From: Dissophora ornata
Lineage: Eukaryota > Mortierellomycota > Mortierellomycetes > Mortierellales > Mortierellaceae
Length of the DNA: 25,317 nucleotides
Reading direction: 5' to 3'
NCBI GenBank assembly: GCA_025201705.1
Contig: MU617050.1
Coordinates: forward strand, 1-25,317
Positions within the stretch are counted from its first letter, which is position 1, and every line of letters starts with the position of its first letter. The notes under the pieces are model-generated. The model saw nothing but the letters and a program-made list of their open reading frames with translations. It did not search any database and was not told the DNA's origin. A program made the position numbers and the translations under genes. Of this stretch, positions 1 to 9,700 are shown one piece after another.

Positions 1-272
1 AGGGTAAGTTGCGATGTGGTCAAATGAAATGGAGAACAGGAGCAGCTTGATGCTAATTACTACCTTTTTTTTTTTTTTTTGCGAGCGATATCGTCCATCT
101 GTTTGGCTCGACCGATTCGCGAATAATACCAAGTGCCCTGGCCTCCCATCGGTCCATCCGATCACCGGTCGACCCGACTGATTCGAGGAGAATACCAGGT
201 GCCCAATCCCGACCCGATCGGCTTTCGTGGTGCACATTAACGAGAATAGTCCTTGACCGATCATAGACACTT
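1..272. other. No gene seen; T16 run and degenerate direct repeat
   Basis: No convincing coding sequence is visible. A run of 16 T lies at 65-80. Two ~30 bp segments, 109-138 and 175-204, match at about 25 of 30 positions (both start CGAC and end GTGCCC), 66 bp apart in the same orientation. The open frame on the minus strand here depends on the homopolymer (a lysine run) and looks accidental. Confidence 0.5.
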
Positions 273-659
273 TCAATAAATCTTTTTTTCGATTAAAGAA
301 CTCTTGTCAGCGATTCTCACAACCGTTTGCCCTTGCACATCCAACGCGGTGCATTTCGCAGACTGGAACATAGCTTTGTCTTCAGTAAACGTATTGCTGC
401 ATCTTGGTCCAGTAGTTTGGAATAACTTGGCCATCGAAGGCTTCCAGTGAAATAATGCGCGTTGCAGTTGTTTTTGCATGTTGTTACATTCCTTCAAAGA
501 CCATCCGCCTAATACCCGGGTTGAGCTTTTCTTGTACATTTGACTCGAAGAATCAATGCAGTTTCTTCTCAGAGGGGGGCTTTTGGCCAAAGAGTAAGTA
601 AGGGACGGTCTGGGTATTTTCTCCTCGAGGTACTCAGCAATGGCAAAGCTATCAAGCAA
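273..659 (-). pseudogene. Decayed glutathione S-transferase-like fragment
   Basis: Minus-strand translation from 659 gives LLDSFAIAEYLEEKIPRPSL, which closely resembles the end of the thioredoxin-fold N-terminal domain of fungal glutathione S-transferases (the DSF-IA-YLE-P-SL signature). Continuation into the helical domain needs a frame change: the next frame reads LFGQKPPSEKKLH, an in-frame stop, then FFESNVQEKLNPGIRRMVF, which fits the start of a GST C-terminal domain. The glutathione-binding beginning of the domain is not visible upstream. A frameshift, an internal stop and the missing 5' end together indicate a pseudogene. Family assignment is from motif memory; a database search of both frames would settle it. 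Confidence 0.5.
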
Positions 660-712
660 GCCCTAGCCGGATTCCAAATTGCAAGGTTGGAACTGTCGGC
701 GTAACGACTGTT

Positions 713-826
713 TTTACTTCACGCCGACGATGTAGATGCGACGGTGGCCGAATAAGTCACCAAAACGACCACCGATCAAGGAGGAAAGCTCCAAAGGGAA
801 GTGCATATGCAGATGAGACCCTTAGG
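713..826 (-). pseudogene. Relic of an MFS transporter (motif A region)
   Basis: Minus-strand frame from about 826 reads RVSSAYALPFGAFLL, and after a one-base shift near 778 it continues GGRFGDLFGHRRIYIVG until about 715. Together this matches the second transmembrane helix and the loop-2 motif A (G-x-x-x-D-x-x-G-x-R-R) of drug:proton antiporters of the major facilitator superfamily. No initiator or further helices are evident in either direction, and a stop follows directly after IVGVK. It is therefore a short broken remnant, adjacent to and in the same orientation as the GST-like relic. Confidence 0.5.
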
Positions 827-1263
827 AAGGAAGACAGAGGGGGATATGTAAGAGAGGGCTTCTGGGTACGTTTGCGACACATAATGATGTTATTCTCGGT
901 GTCTTCACGCTCAGCGAGTTGGCGGGCCCAATCGCAATTGGGACAAAAAGAGGTACATTTTGCCGCCATCTTATTTTTCGAGGAATATCACACGAGATTT
1001 GATTGAAGAAAAAAAAGCCAACCAGCTTTAAAGTAGAGTCGTTTGTAGACAAAACACGGGTCGTGGACAGTGCGCGCTCCAAAAAAAAAAAAAAAGTGTT
1101 TCATTAATGCACAACCATTTTTTGCACGAAGCATACAACCTTCATGGCACCTTTTGACATCCTTTGAGCAAACATGAAAGCAAATGTGCCCCAAAAAAAA
1201 AATATACGAAAGAAAATTGAGTTCCCCTTTCCATACAATGATAGGTTTATTGTCCCGCGTTTT
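827..1263. other. Gene-free spacer and 3' flank of PA2G4
   Basis: No supported gene. An A15 run lies at 1081-1095. The short open frames here are low complexity. AATAAA on the minus strand (TTTATT at 1246-1251) lies just past the PA2G4 stop codon and could serve as its polyadenylation signal. Confidence 0.45.
1246..1251 (-). terminator. Putative polyadenylation signal AATAAA of PA2G4
   Basis: TTTATT on the plus strand equals AATAAA in transcript sense, 13 nt beyond the stop codon at 1264. This is a canonical hexamer but very near the stop, so cleavage would give a very short 3' UTR. Confidence 0.35.
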
Positions 1264-3098
1264 TTATGCGTCCTTCTTCTCCTCGCCAGCAGCGGCAGCA
1301 GCAGCAGCATCAGCCTTCTTCTTCTTGTTGGCGCTCTTCTTCTTGGGCTTGATCTCCGAGGCCAAAAGCTTCAAGATCTCCTCATCCTCGACCTTCTTCT
1401 CGGTCTGGATAGTCTCGAGATCGATGGGGGTGTTGGTGATGCGGAGAGGACCCGAGGGCATGACGCAAACAGTGAACAAGAACTGGGCAACAAACTCGCC
1501 CTCCTTCTCCTCCATGACATCGTAGGCAGTGACGACGTTGTGCTTCAAGCACTCAAGAAGACCCATGCGAGCCTTGCGCTCATCCTCCATCTGACGCAAG
1601 TTGAAGGGGAACTGACCAAACTTCTTGATGATCTCGGACAAGACAACACGGGAGGTCTGCATCTTCAAGCTGTAGTTGGTGGTCGTCTTCTTGTAGATGG
1701 TAGTACGGGAGGCGTTGTTCTTGATCTTGCCATCGCCCGAGGAGACCATAATGTCGACGCAGTAGACCTCGTTTTCGCCAAACGAGCACTTTTCAAAGTC
1801 CTGACGCTGGCCCTCAGTGGGGTTAAGGATGATCTGCTTCTTGCCGTCAATGATGTTTTTCTCCTGCTGGTGCGAGAGCATGCCCTCGACGGGCTTGCAT
1901 CCGTAGGCGGTAGCAATGCGCTGGACGTTGTCGGTAATGGGCGTGTTGGCGTTACCGGCGCGGATCAGACGGACAGCAGCCTCGGCAGCCTGATAGGCAG
2001 CCATAAGGACATCGGCCTGCTTGCCCTTGATGGGGTTCTCCTTGGAGGCACCGACGACAACGGTGGTGGCAGCAATGGCACCATATCCGTCAATCTGGGC
2101 ACCGAGCTCACTATTGATCATGTATATTTCATATAGGATAAGCGATGCGTGTCGTTAGTGAGGGTGAGGGGGGTTTGTGTTGTTCTCCTTGTTGCTGCGG
2201 CGCAAAATGGATCATGTAACAATTTTGCAATGTCATGGCCCGCTATTATAACAGAAAAACATGACGAGTACAACGTACACCTTGACCATATCACCGTTCT
2301 TCAAAGTCTGGGCACCCTCGGGATCGGCAGCGAGGGGAGAGAAGTGGCAGATAGTGTTGTTGACAGAGATGCAGGTAGGGAAACCGACACCTAATAGCCA
2401 ACACATGACGCAAATATTGCAATAATGTCAATAATTGAGTACTTCTGCAAGGAAGGCCAGGAGCAATTGAGATGCATCCTCGGCTTCTGAGGATCATGGA
2501 AAGTAAAAAAACCGCGTTACCCTTGTTGATCTTGCCCTTGGTGTAGACAGTCTTGGTGCCCTCATCAATGGACTTGTCACCGTTCATGCAGAGCTCCAAG
2601 ATGGAGGCACCGTCAACGCAAGCAGCGGCAACCTGGGCGATAACACCTATTCAACGAGCAATTGAGAACATACGGTTAGAAATAGAGATCCGATCTTGCT
2701 TGGTTATGCTCCATTGATGATGCTACGAGCACATACGGTTGGTGATATCGGCAGCAGCCTTGTACTTGGTGAGAACATCAGTGTTACTAAAAGGCCGGTA
2801 AAAAAAAGCGAATGTCAGTCAAGTAGCAATTAAATTGAATATTCTATTGCTGCTTCACTTCCAACAAGGAAGAAGTGGTATGGGTGGAGGGGGGCGATAT
2901 ATCTCCTGGAGAGGTGAAGTGTTAAGGTATGGGTGGTTCCTGCTGTGCGTGTGCGTGTGGGTGGGGTTGTCTGTGTTGTTTCTTTATGTGCTGTGTGGGA
3001 ATTCATTGGCTCGAGGAGGCGATCCCTTACGCGACGGTGATGTCCTCAGTCTCCTGGGCGGCGACGGTGAGCTTCTTCTTGTCGGCGGTCTTGCTCAT
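1264..3098 (-). CDS. PA2G4: Proliferation-associated protein 2G4 / EBP1 homologue (M24-fold, non-peptidase)
   Basis: Five exons on the minus strand: 3031-3098, 2737-2786, 2521-2646, 2279-2390 and 1264-2110, all with GT...AG introns and phases that join cleanly to 400 codons (human protein about 394). The start at 3098 gives [16 protein letters not shown]. The body follows the EBP1/CDB4 family: [14 protein letters not shown], then [15 protein letters not shown], then the pita-bread fold through [10 protein letters not shown], and [17 protein letters not shown]. The family is a catalytically dead relative of methionine aminopeptidase that binds ribosomes and structured RNA and shuttles to the nucleolus. 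The C-terminus is lysine-rich ([10 protein letters not shown]) with an alanine run, as expected for RNA contact. It lies 211 bp downstream of Arp3 on the same strand. Assignment is firm; the function is from family knowledge. Confidence 0.95.
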
Positions 3099-3194
3099 GA
3101 TGGATCGATTGATGGGTGGTGAAGTGGGAGGAGGAGAAAAAAAAATATGTATGGTTGCTTGCAGGTTGTTTATGTTCCCAGACTCACTTGGCCG

Positions 3195-3218
3195 TCACAC
3201 GAAGCTTTCTTCGTGTGA
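3195..3218. repeat. Perfect stem-loop (10-bp arms, 4-nt loop)
   Basis: TCACACGAAG and its exact reverse complement CTTCGTGTGA flank CTTT. It lies in the 211-bp spacer between the Arp3 stop and the PA2G4 start, about 100 bp upstream of the PA2G4 ATG. It could be a double protein-binding site, part of the PA2G4 leader, or part of the Arp3 3' UTR; sequence alone cannot decide. Confidence 0.8.
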
Positions 3219-3219
3219 T

Positions 3220-3227
3220 TGACGTCA
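3220..3227. promoter_or_regulatory. Palindromic TGACGTCA (ATF/CREB-type site)
   Basis: The full 8-bp palindrome recognised by ATF/CREB bZIP factors lies 122 bp upstream of the PA2G4 start codon and two bases after a perfect hairpin. The position fits a proximal promoter element. The match is exact, but use by a factor is inferred. Confidence 0.45.
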
Positions 3228-3240
3228 CCCGTCGTAGTTC

Positions 3241-3246
3241 TTTATT
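3241..3246 (-). terminator. Putative polyadenylation signal AATAAA of Arp3
   Basis: TTTATT on the plus strand is AATAAA in transcript sense, 64 nt past the Arp3 stop at 3310. Spacing is normal for a fungal 3' UTR. If used, the Arp3 transcript would end within the hairpin/CRE region that also precedes PA2G4. Confidence 0.4.
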
Positions 3247-3309
3247 GTCCTTGCTACCCCTCATCTCTTACTATCCATCCCTCTTTTCGCTTATTATTCC
3301 TATCCGCCT

Positions 3310-5491
3310 TCAACCAAGGGTTCCAAAGACGCGCTGTGGATGGCGACAAATACAAGAACTCTACGGTTAGTGCCGCGCTCACATGGCATAGCGATAATTC
3401 AGATCGAAAACACTCTACTTACGTTATGTCTGGCAATCGAAGGTCCAACTTCATCGTACTCAGCCTTGGTGTGGCAGTAGGAGTGGAACTCGCCCTAATA
3501 TCACAGCAATCCAGAGAGTGTATCTTAGTTTAGTGTCTTTCCAAGAGAATCCTGTCAACTACGCCCTCACTCAACCCAGAGTCGTTCATAAATGCATACC
3601 GTGGAAGCAAGCAAACTGCCTCCGAACCACACAGCATAGCGCTGCTTCTTGTGAGAGATGACGTTAACCTCCATAGGAGTCGACTGCATCCTTCCTCCAG
3701 AGAGAGTCTCGCTGCGCTTAATGCGGGTATCTGCGATACGCTTAATATCGCGCTGCAAACGCTTGCCAAAGTTCTCAAACATGGTCGATCCTCCCGACAG
3801 CACAATGTTCTATTAGATCGCGAATATTATATTAGTGAAATGTATGTCTTGGCGTCATTTAGTCGTTTGCAGCGCCAGTAAAGAGTTTGGTCCTTTACCT
3901 TGTAAAGACCACGACGGACATCGATGGGTGAGGTCTGAACGACATTGTCGACAACTTCAGGGAGAGGGGTCAAGTAGTCGGAGCTGGCAATCTCGGGGTT
4001 GAAAAAGATTTCTGGAGCCAAGAAGCGCTCGAATCCAACATCCACGGTGTATGGCTGTTGAGCAGCAGCATGGTTGATACATTAGCTTCAGGTTTGGAGC
4101 CTCTCAGGACGCGAGTATGGCATATGTCCGTCCAATTGCTCATTGTCTGTCCTGTGCTTACCTTGCGAGTAACAGAGTTCACGCCCTCGTACGTCTTGAA
4201 ATATTTGTCGCCTTCCTGATCATACTTCTTGAACTCCTTGACGATATCAGGGCACACATAAGAGTACTGCTCCTTGATCCTCTGAGCAACAGTCAACGAG
4301 TCCTCAGCAGGAATCATGTTTTCACCACGCTCTCTGAGCAAATTTTGCACAAACGAGGTCAGATCGCGACCGGCAATGGGGACACTCTTGATCGAGGAAC
4401 CAATAACATATCCTTCAGCCTATTGTAATGGAGAATAATTAGTTGGCAGTCTGATCGATTCGTCCGAGACCATGATCCACGATCTTATACACAGAAATAG
4501 TCCATCCAAGGGGTTATATAGTGCGCCACATACCACAGGGATGACGTGGGTGACACCATCACCAGAGTCGATGACAGTTCCGGTCAAAGTCTGCTCGCTG
4601 ACTTTGCTCGATGTCCAGGACGCAGCCAGGGCAAGCACGGCCTGGACAGCAATGTACAGTCCTTGAACATTGAACGACTCGAACATGATCTCTGCAGTGT
4701 TCTCACGGTTCTCGGGAGCATTCAGTGGGGGCTCGGTCTGGAGGTAAAAAGAACACGAAAAGTGCAATTGCATGGTGAGCGATAACCACGATCCAGTCAA
4801 TTGGTGGCAGAAAGATAAGGTGGCTCTGCCGCGAAACATACCAAGAGGAAATAGTGATCCTCGGGTTCGCAACGAAGGTATTTGAAGATACTCTGCTCCC
4901 AGTAGCGCTCCATGTGGTCCCAGTTTTCGATCTGACCATGACGGATAGGGTAGTTGAGGGCGTAGGTCTTTGAATTAGCAACAGCCTCGTCTCCGATGTA
5001 AAAGTCGAGATCCTCGATACCACGCTTGGAGGCGACGTTTGAGCTCGAGGACGAGTTCAGGAACGAAGGCTTTGTGGGAACCGACGGTACTGACGAAGAG
5101 CTGCCACCGTCCCTGGTGGCGATGACTGTAGGTTGGATAAAGGAGGGATCGTTGTTTCCAGCGAAGCCCATCTTTGTGAAGCTATATCGAGCCACAAGAT
5201 GCATTAAAACGTCACAGTCAACGTTAGAACGGAGTACACGCGATGCAATAGAAACACGCTCTTCCATGCTGTCGTGTTGGACTGATTCAGCATTTAAGCG
5301 GGAGGTTGTGGGGAGACGGCTTTAAATACGCGCCAGGGACAAGCTGCTTTGTGCATCGATGCCAAAGCAATCAAGCGGATAACGTGTCGCGGACGGGGAC
5401 TGTTGACCCTGAGATGGATGAACGGCGAGAGGGTGGAGACGAGAGCTTACCCAGTACCATTGTCGATGACGACAGGAGCGAGACGCGACAT
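3310..5491 (-). CDS. ARP3: Actin-related protein 3 (Arp2/3 complex)
   Basis: Eight minus-strand exons: 5451-5491, 4842-5181, 4534-4737, 4162-4419, 3899-4054, 3600-3809, 3423-3494 and 3310-3333. They join to 435 codons including the stop (434 residues; yeast and human relatives are about 420-450). The start [15 protein letters not shown] matches the actin-fold phosphate-1 loop. Other diagnostic segments are [85 protein letters not shown] and [14 protein letters not shown]. The protein is the Arp3 subunit of the seven-subunit actin nucleator acting at endocytic patches. A serine-rich stretch at residues 39-66 lengthens the D-loop region. The last exon is only 24 nt and encodes RVFGTLG; its acceptor is preceded by a good CACTAAC branch site. 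Exons 3 to 8 all start in phase 0. Confidence 0.96.
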
Positions 5492-6744
5492 GTTGGAGGA
5501 GGAGGAAGATGCGGGGTGATGGTGTGCGGATGGATGGCGGGAGGGGGGATGGAGAGCGGGATGGAGATGGAGATAATGATGTACTTGCAAGAAATGCAAC
5601 TGCCAAGGGGTGGACAAGTCTAGTGCAGAGACAAATTATCCAATTGTCCCACACGCACTACACGCACTCTTGCCAAAGACAGCGCCCCCCACGACACAAC
5701 GTTCTTTCTGGGACTGTGGTCTGTTTTTAAGGGTGGCTGGCGGGGAGACAAAAGTAGGCCCTACGATGGAATGCATTCTCGGTGATATCTCTGGATGGAA
5801 GATAGTCGTGCATTGTTTGATGTGATCTTCATCCACCCACACACTTTCACATGAGTGGGTGCCCAACAAAAAAAAACGACAAAGCTTTGTTTTCGAATCC
5901 AGCGATCCAAAAAAAAAAAAAAAAAAGGTGGAGGGCGAAGAGAAGCACACCACACCCCCCACCCGATGCATGCATTATTATTACATCCACGCAACGCGGG
6001 CACCAAGCATTGCGAAACAGCAAAATATCACGCACAAATGACCATGGTTTTATGCGCATAGAGGCGGCCACCTGCCCCCTGTTGCACCTGCTGCACATGG
6101 AGGCAAGCAGTTGACAAAGAGACATCCAGCTGATTGATGGTTAGGTTGGGGCCCGATATCAACAAAACGTGCGAGATGAGCGCACTGAGCCGTAGCCAGC
6201 TTCTGTCGCCCACGGGACGGATGATTGGGGGCACTGACAACACTGACACACTGACACACTGACACACTGACACACTGACACACTCACGCACGCACAAAAA
6301 AGTTTTTTTTTTTTTTTTGCTTACTTTAGTGAACAACAGGAACCCAACGCTGTTCACTCTCTGTTCTCCACATCATCGTTGTCTCTCTTCCGTCCCCATC
6401 CCCTTGTCCTCCCTCCCTCCTTGCTACTTTGCCATCGATTTCCAAAAAGGACAATCGACACCCCCATTGCTCAGTGGCCGCCATATACCCTCCCTTCGCT
6501 CTATATATCTCGCCTCGTATCATTTTTCGCTGCACACACACTTCCCTCCTTGACTACCCACAGCCCCATTGAATTCCCCTCCTGCCACAGTGGATTGACA
6601 GCGCTCACCTGACCTCATTCGCCCCTTCCTCTCTCGGTCTCTTGCACCCATACTCCTTCTCCCTCTCGCCGCTAGCCACAACACACCACACCGCCTCTCG
6701 TCTTTTGCCTCTCTTCCTTCCTCGAGTGCCGAGCAGTTGGAGCA
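5492..6744. promoter_or_regulatory. Shared divergent promoter region between ARP3 and the SPT23-type gene
   Basis: This 1.25-kb spacer has no supportable gene; its open frames are created by homopolymers. It holds an A9 run at 5868-5876, an A18 run at 5909-5926, an 8-bp tandem repeat near 6232-6284 and a T16 run at 6303-6318. From about 6350 to 6740 the plus strand is pyrimidine-rich, with a TATATAT at about 6503, which resembles a core promoter and 5' leader for the plus-strand gene. The ARP3 promoter must lie at the left end. Exact transcription starts cannot be read from sequence. Confidence 0.5.
6232..6284. repeat. Tandem repeat of CACTGACA
   Basis: Five perfect consecutive 8-bp copies occupy 6241-6280. 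One further copy at 6232-6239 is offset by one A, and a partial CACT follows. It is immediately upstream of a T16 run in the ARP3/SPT23 intergenic region. This is simple-sequence DNA, likely length-variable between strains. Confidence 0.95.
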
Positions 6745-9700
6745 ATGATGTCACAGAATGGGTAAACCCATGTTTTTGTCTTCGTGCGCCCCCATTCTTT
6801 TTCTCTTTGTGTATGGTTGTTGCACTCAACTGACCAAGACATATCGCCCTGATTATTTTCAATTGTGTTCTGTGACACCCCCCCAACAGTCTTCGGGTCC
6901 ACATCACGGGCATTCCGTTGCAGGGTGCAAAATCGCGGGTCGAGACTCAGATCAAACTAGGCATTCAGCTGGTGAACCAGCAGAATGAACGCATTGGCGC
7001 CTGGACCCACATAAAGTTGCCAGAATACATGGTTGCCAAGGAAAAAAACAAGCGCATCAATGCTAAGAATGTCGGTAAGTCTTTGCACAAGTCCATATTT
7101 AGAATTATCGCCTTCCACACCCAACAAAAAAAAAAAAATCCTCCCCGTGCCCCCGTCTGTGCTTCGGAATTCATTCTATGAAAACGTCTCTTTTGGTTAG
7201 ACTCTTATTAATCCACCTACTGTCACCTTTTTCTCGCATGGCACAGGCCCAGAAGTCTACGAAGCATTAAACAGCGGGACATGCCTCAGTCTCGAGGCCT
7301 CTGTTGTCTGCCAGAGCGACCGCGGCAAGGTCATCCAAACCTGCACAGGATGTGTCCTCCGCGAGAGGAAACGTGCCCAACGCAAAAAGAGCCTCGGTAA
7401 GAAGAAAAACGGTGCCACTGCCGGGCCTGTCGCCCAACTGGACGAAGATGACCCCGAGCAGATGGCGCTCGAGCAACGCAAGATCCTGCTCTTCAACTGC
7501 CCAGAGATCACCGAGTTCAACTCTGGAGAGTTGGTTTTGCCAACTCGTATCACTTGCTATTGCAGACATCACGGCGAGAAGCAAGGTTTCTGCATTCAGT
7601 TCTTGCTTCGAGATTACGCCAACAATGTCGTTGCCGTTGGCATGTCACCCCCTATTATGATTACCGACGACCATAAAGCTTCCAAAGTTAAGAAGCCAGA
7701 GCAGGGCGCGACTGGCGCTCAGCAAAAGACTACTAAAAGGTCCACCGATCCCTCCAATAAGGTCATCACCCTCACTCCCCCCAGCTCACCGACAACACCA
7801 GGAGATGAAGTCGAGAGTGAAGTCGACATGGGCACTGGACAGGAGGATGACGAGGAGGAGGAGGAATCCGAAGAGTCTGAGATGGACTCGTCGTCCTCCA
7901 ATGCCTCACCGTCGCCTCTTCAAACCTCGATGGAAATCAGTCACTACGATCCCAACAACTTGTCGATTGTCGATCTCATCTCTCAGTTCTCGCAGGCCGA
8001 TGATGCGCGTCAAGTCCCGTCGCCTTCCTCACCTATCACACCCACGGAGCGCCTATCACAGGCTTGCCAAACCACCCCCTCGCAAGAATATCCACCAACC
8101 TCATTTGAGGCTCAACAGCAACAGTTCCAGATGATGAGCAGCTTCATCTACGCCTCAAATAACGACAGGATGGTACCTGAACAATTAGTCGACATTCCAA
8201 TCTCAAGGGAGCATACTAGCCAACAGCATCAGCTTCAGGAGCGCCAGATGCAACATCAACAACAGCAGCTTCAACAGCAACAACTACAGCTCCAGCAACT
8301 GCAGCAACATGCCCTTTTCCCAGACACCTTTAACAATCCCGCAACTGTGACACCTGCGCCCATTTCGCGTCGCACGAGCACCTCTGGTGGTGTGGGACCT
8401 GTCAGACACCGAAGAGCCCCTACAGCAACCAACCCCTTGGCCTCCACTGCAACTCAGCCCTCAGTGTCCACTTCTCTCCCGCCCAACCCTCTCGCAGCGG
8501 CATCGTCTATGATCTCGCCTACATCTATGCCATCCATCCTTGGGCTTACTTCTTCTCTGGCCATGGTCCCTCCTGGCTTTATTGTCCCCAGGATGACACG
8601 ATTGATCCCAAACTCGGGACCTTGCTTTGGTGGGATCGAGATCACCATCTTGGGCGCCAACTTTTACGCAGGACTGACAGCCATGTTCGACTCAACCCCA
8701 GCACTTCCTACGCAGTTCTGGTCCGCCAACACCCTTATCTGTATTCTACCACCTAGAATTCAACCGGGTACGACAGTTGTGACATTCAAGGAACATCCAG
8801 CCATCACGTTGCCCCAGACTGGCGACCCGAACGAGATAATGCTCTTTACGTATGTTGATGAGAGTGATAAGGCCTTGATGGAACTTGCGCTTCAAGTTGT
8901 GGGACTGAAGATGACGGGTAGACTCGAGGATGCCAGAAACATTGCTCTGCGTATTGTTGGAAGCCAGGTCGCCAATGGTCAACAGCAGCAGGGTCAGGGA
9001 CAACAACAGGGTCAAGGACAACAGCAGCAGCAACAACAACAACACTCGCTCAACTATGCCAGTCTAGTCAGGGATCTGATCTTGTCATTTGGAGACCAGG
9101 GGGCGGAGGGGTTCCAGGCTGGTCTTGAAGATCGAATCCTGACGCTCCTCACTGTGCTGTCAGAATTGCCAGCACCTGGCCACGGAGTCATCAATCAGGG
9201 ACGACGCGACACTGGACATCGCCTCTTGCATCTGGGAGCGATGAAGGGATACGAGCGCTTGGTCGGAGCATTGGTGGCTAACCCAGAGATCGAGATCGAT
9301 GCGCTGGACATGAATGGCTACAGCGCGCTGCACTATGCCTGCTGGCGTGGAGAAGTCGGAAGCGCCAAGTTGCTGATTGGACACGGTGCGAATGTGATGC
9401 TGCGCAGTGTCCACGGCGTTGGCTCTGTGGATCTGGCGGGGATGAATGAATCCCTCGTGGCACAAGAACTTGTGCAGGCATTGAAGACCAGCAATAGCTG
9501 GGTGGATGCTGGCGCACAGGAGACTGATGGCTACGAGTCCGCACCTGAGGTGGAGGGCGAGTACGAGGTTGATGAGGAGCTGGAAGCCTTGGGCACTGTC
9601 GAAGACGGCGAGGACAGTGGCGTATGGCTAGAGCACTTCGCCACAGAGAGCGATATGCTGGAGGATGGTGACGAGAGCGAAGATTCCTTTGATGGATCTA

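Noticed and set aside
1174..2136. 320-codon plus-strand open frame rich in Leu
   Set aside because: Antisense to the last PA2G4 exon; its Leu/Val/Asp bias is the mirror of the real gene's codons.
5636..6357. Several ~60-110 codon frames with Lys or Phe runs
   Set aside because: They are generated by the A18 and T16 homopolymers and the octamer repeat, on both strands and in several frames at once.
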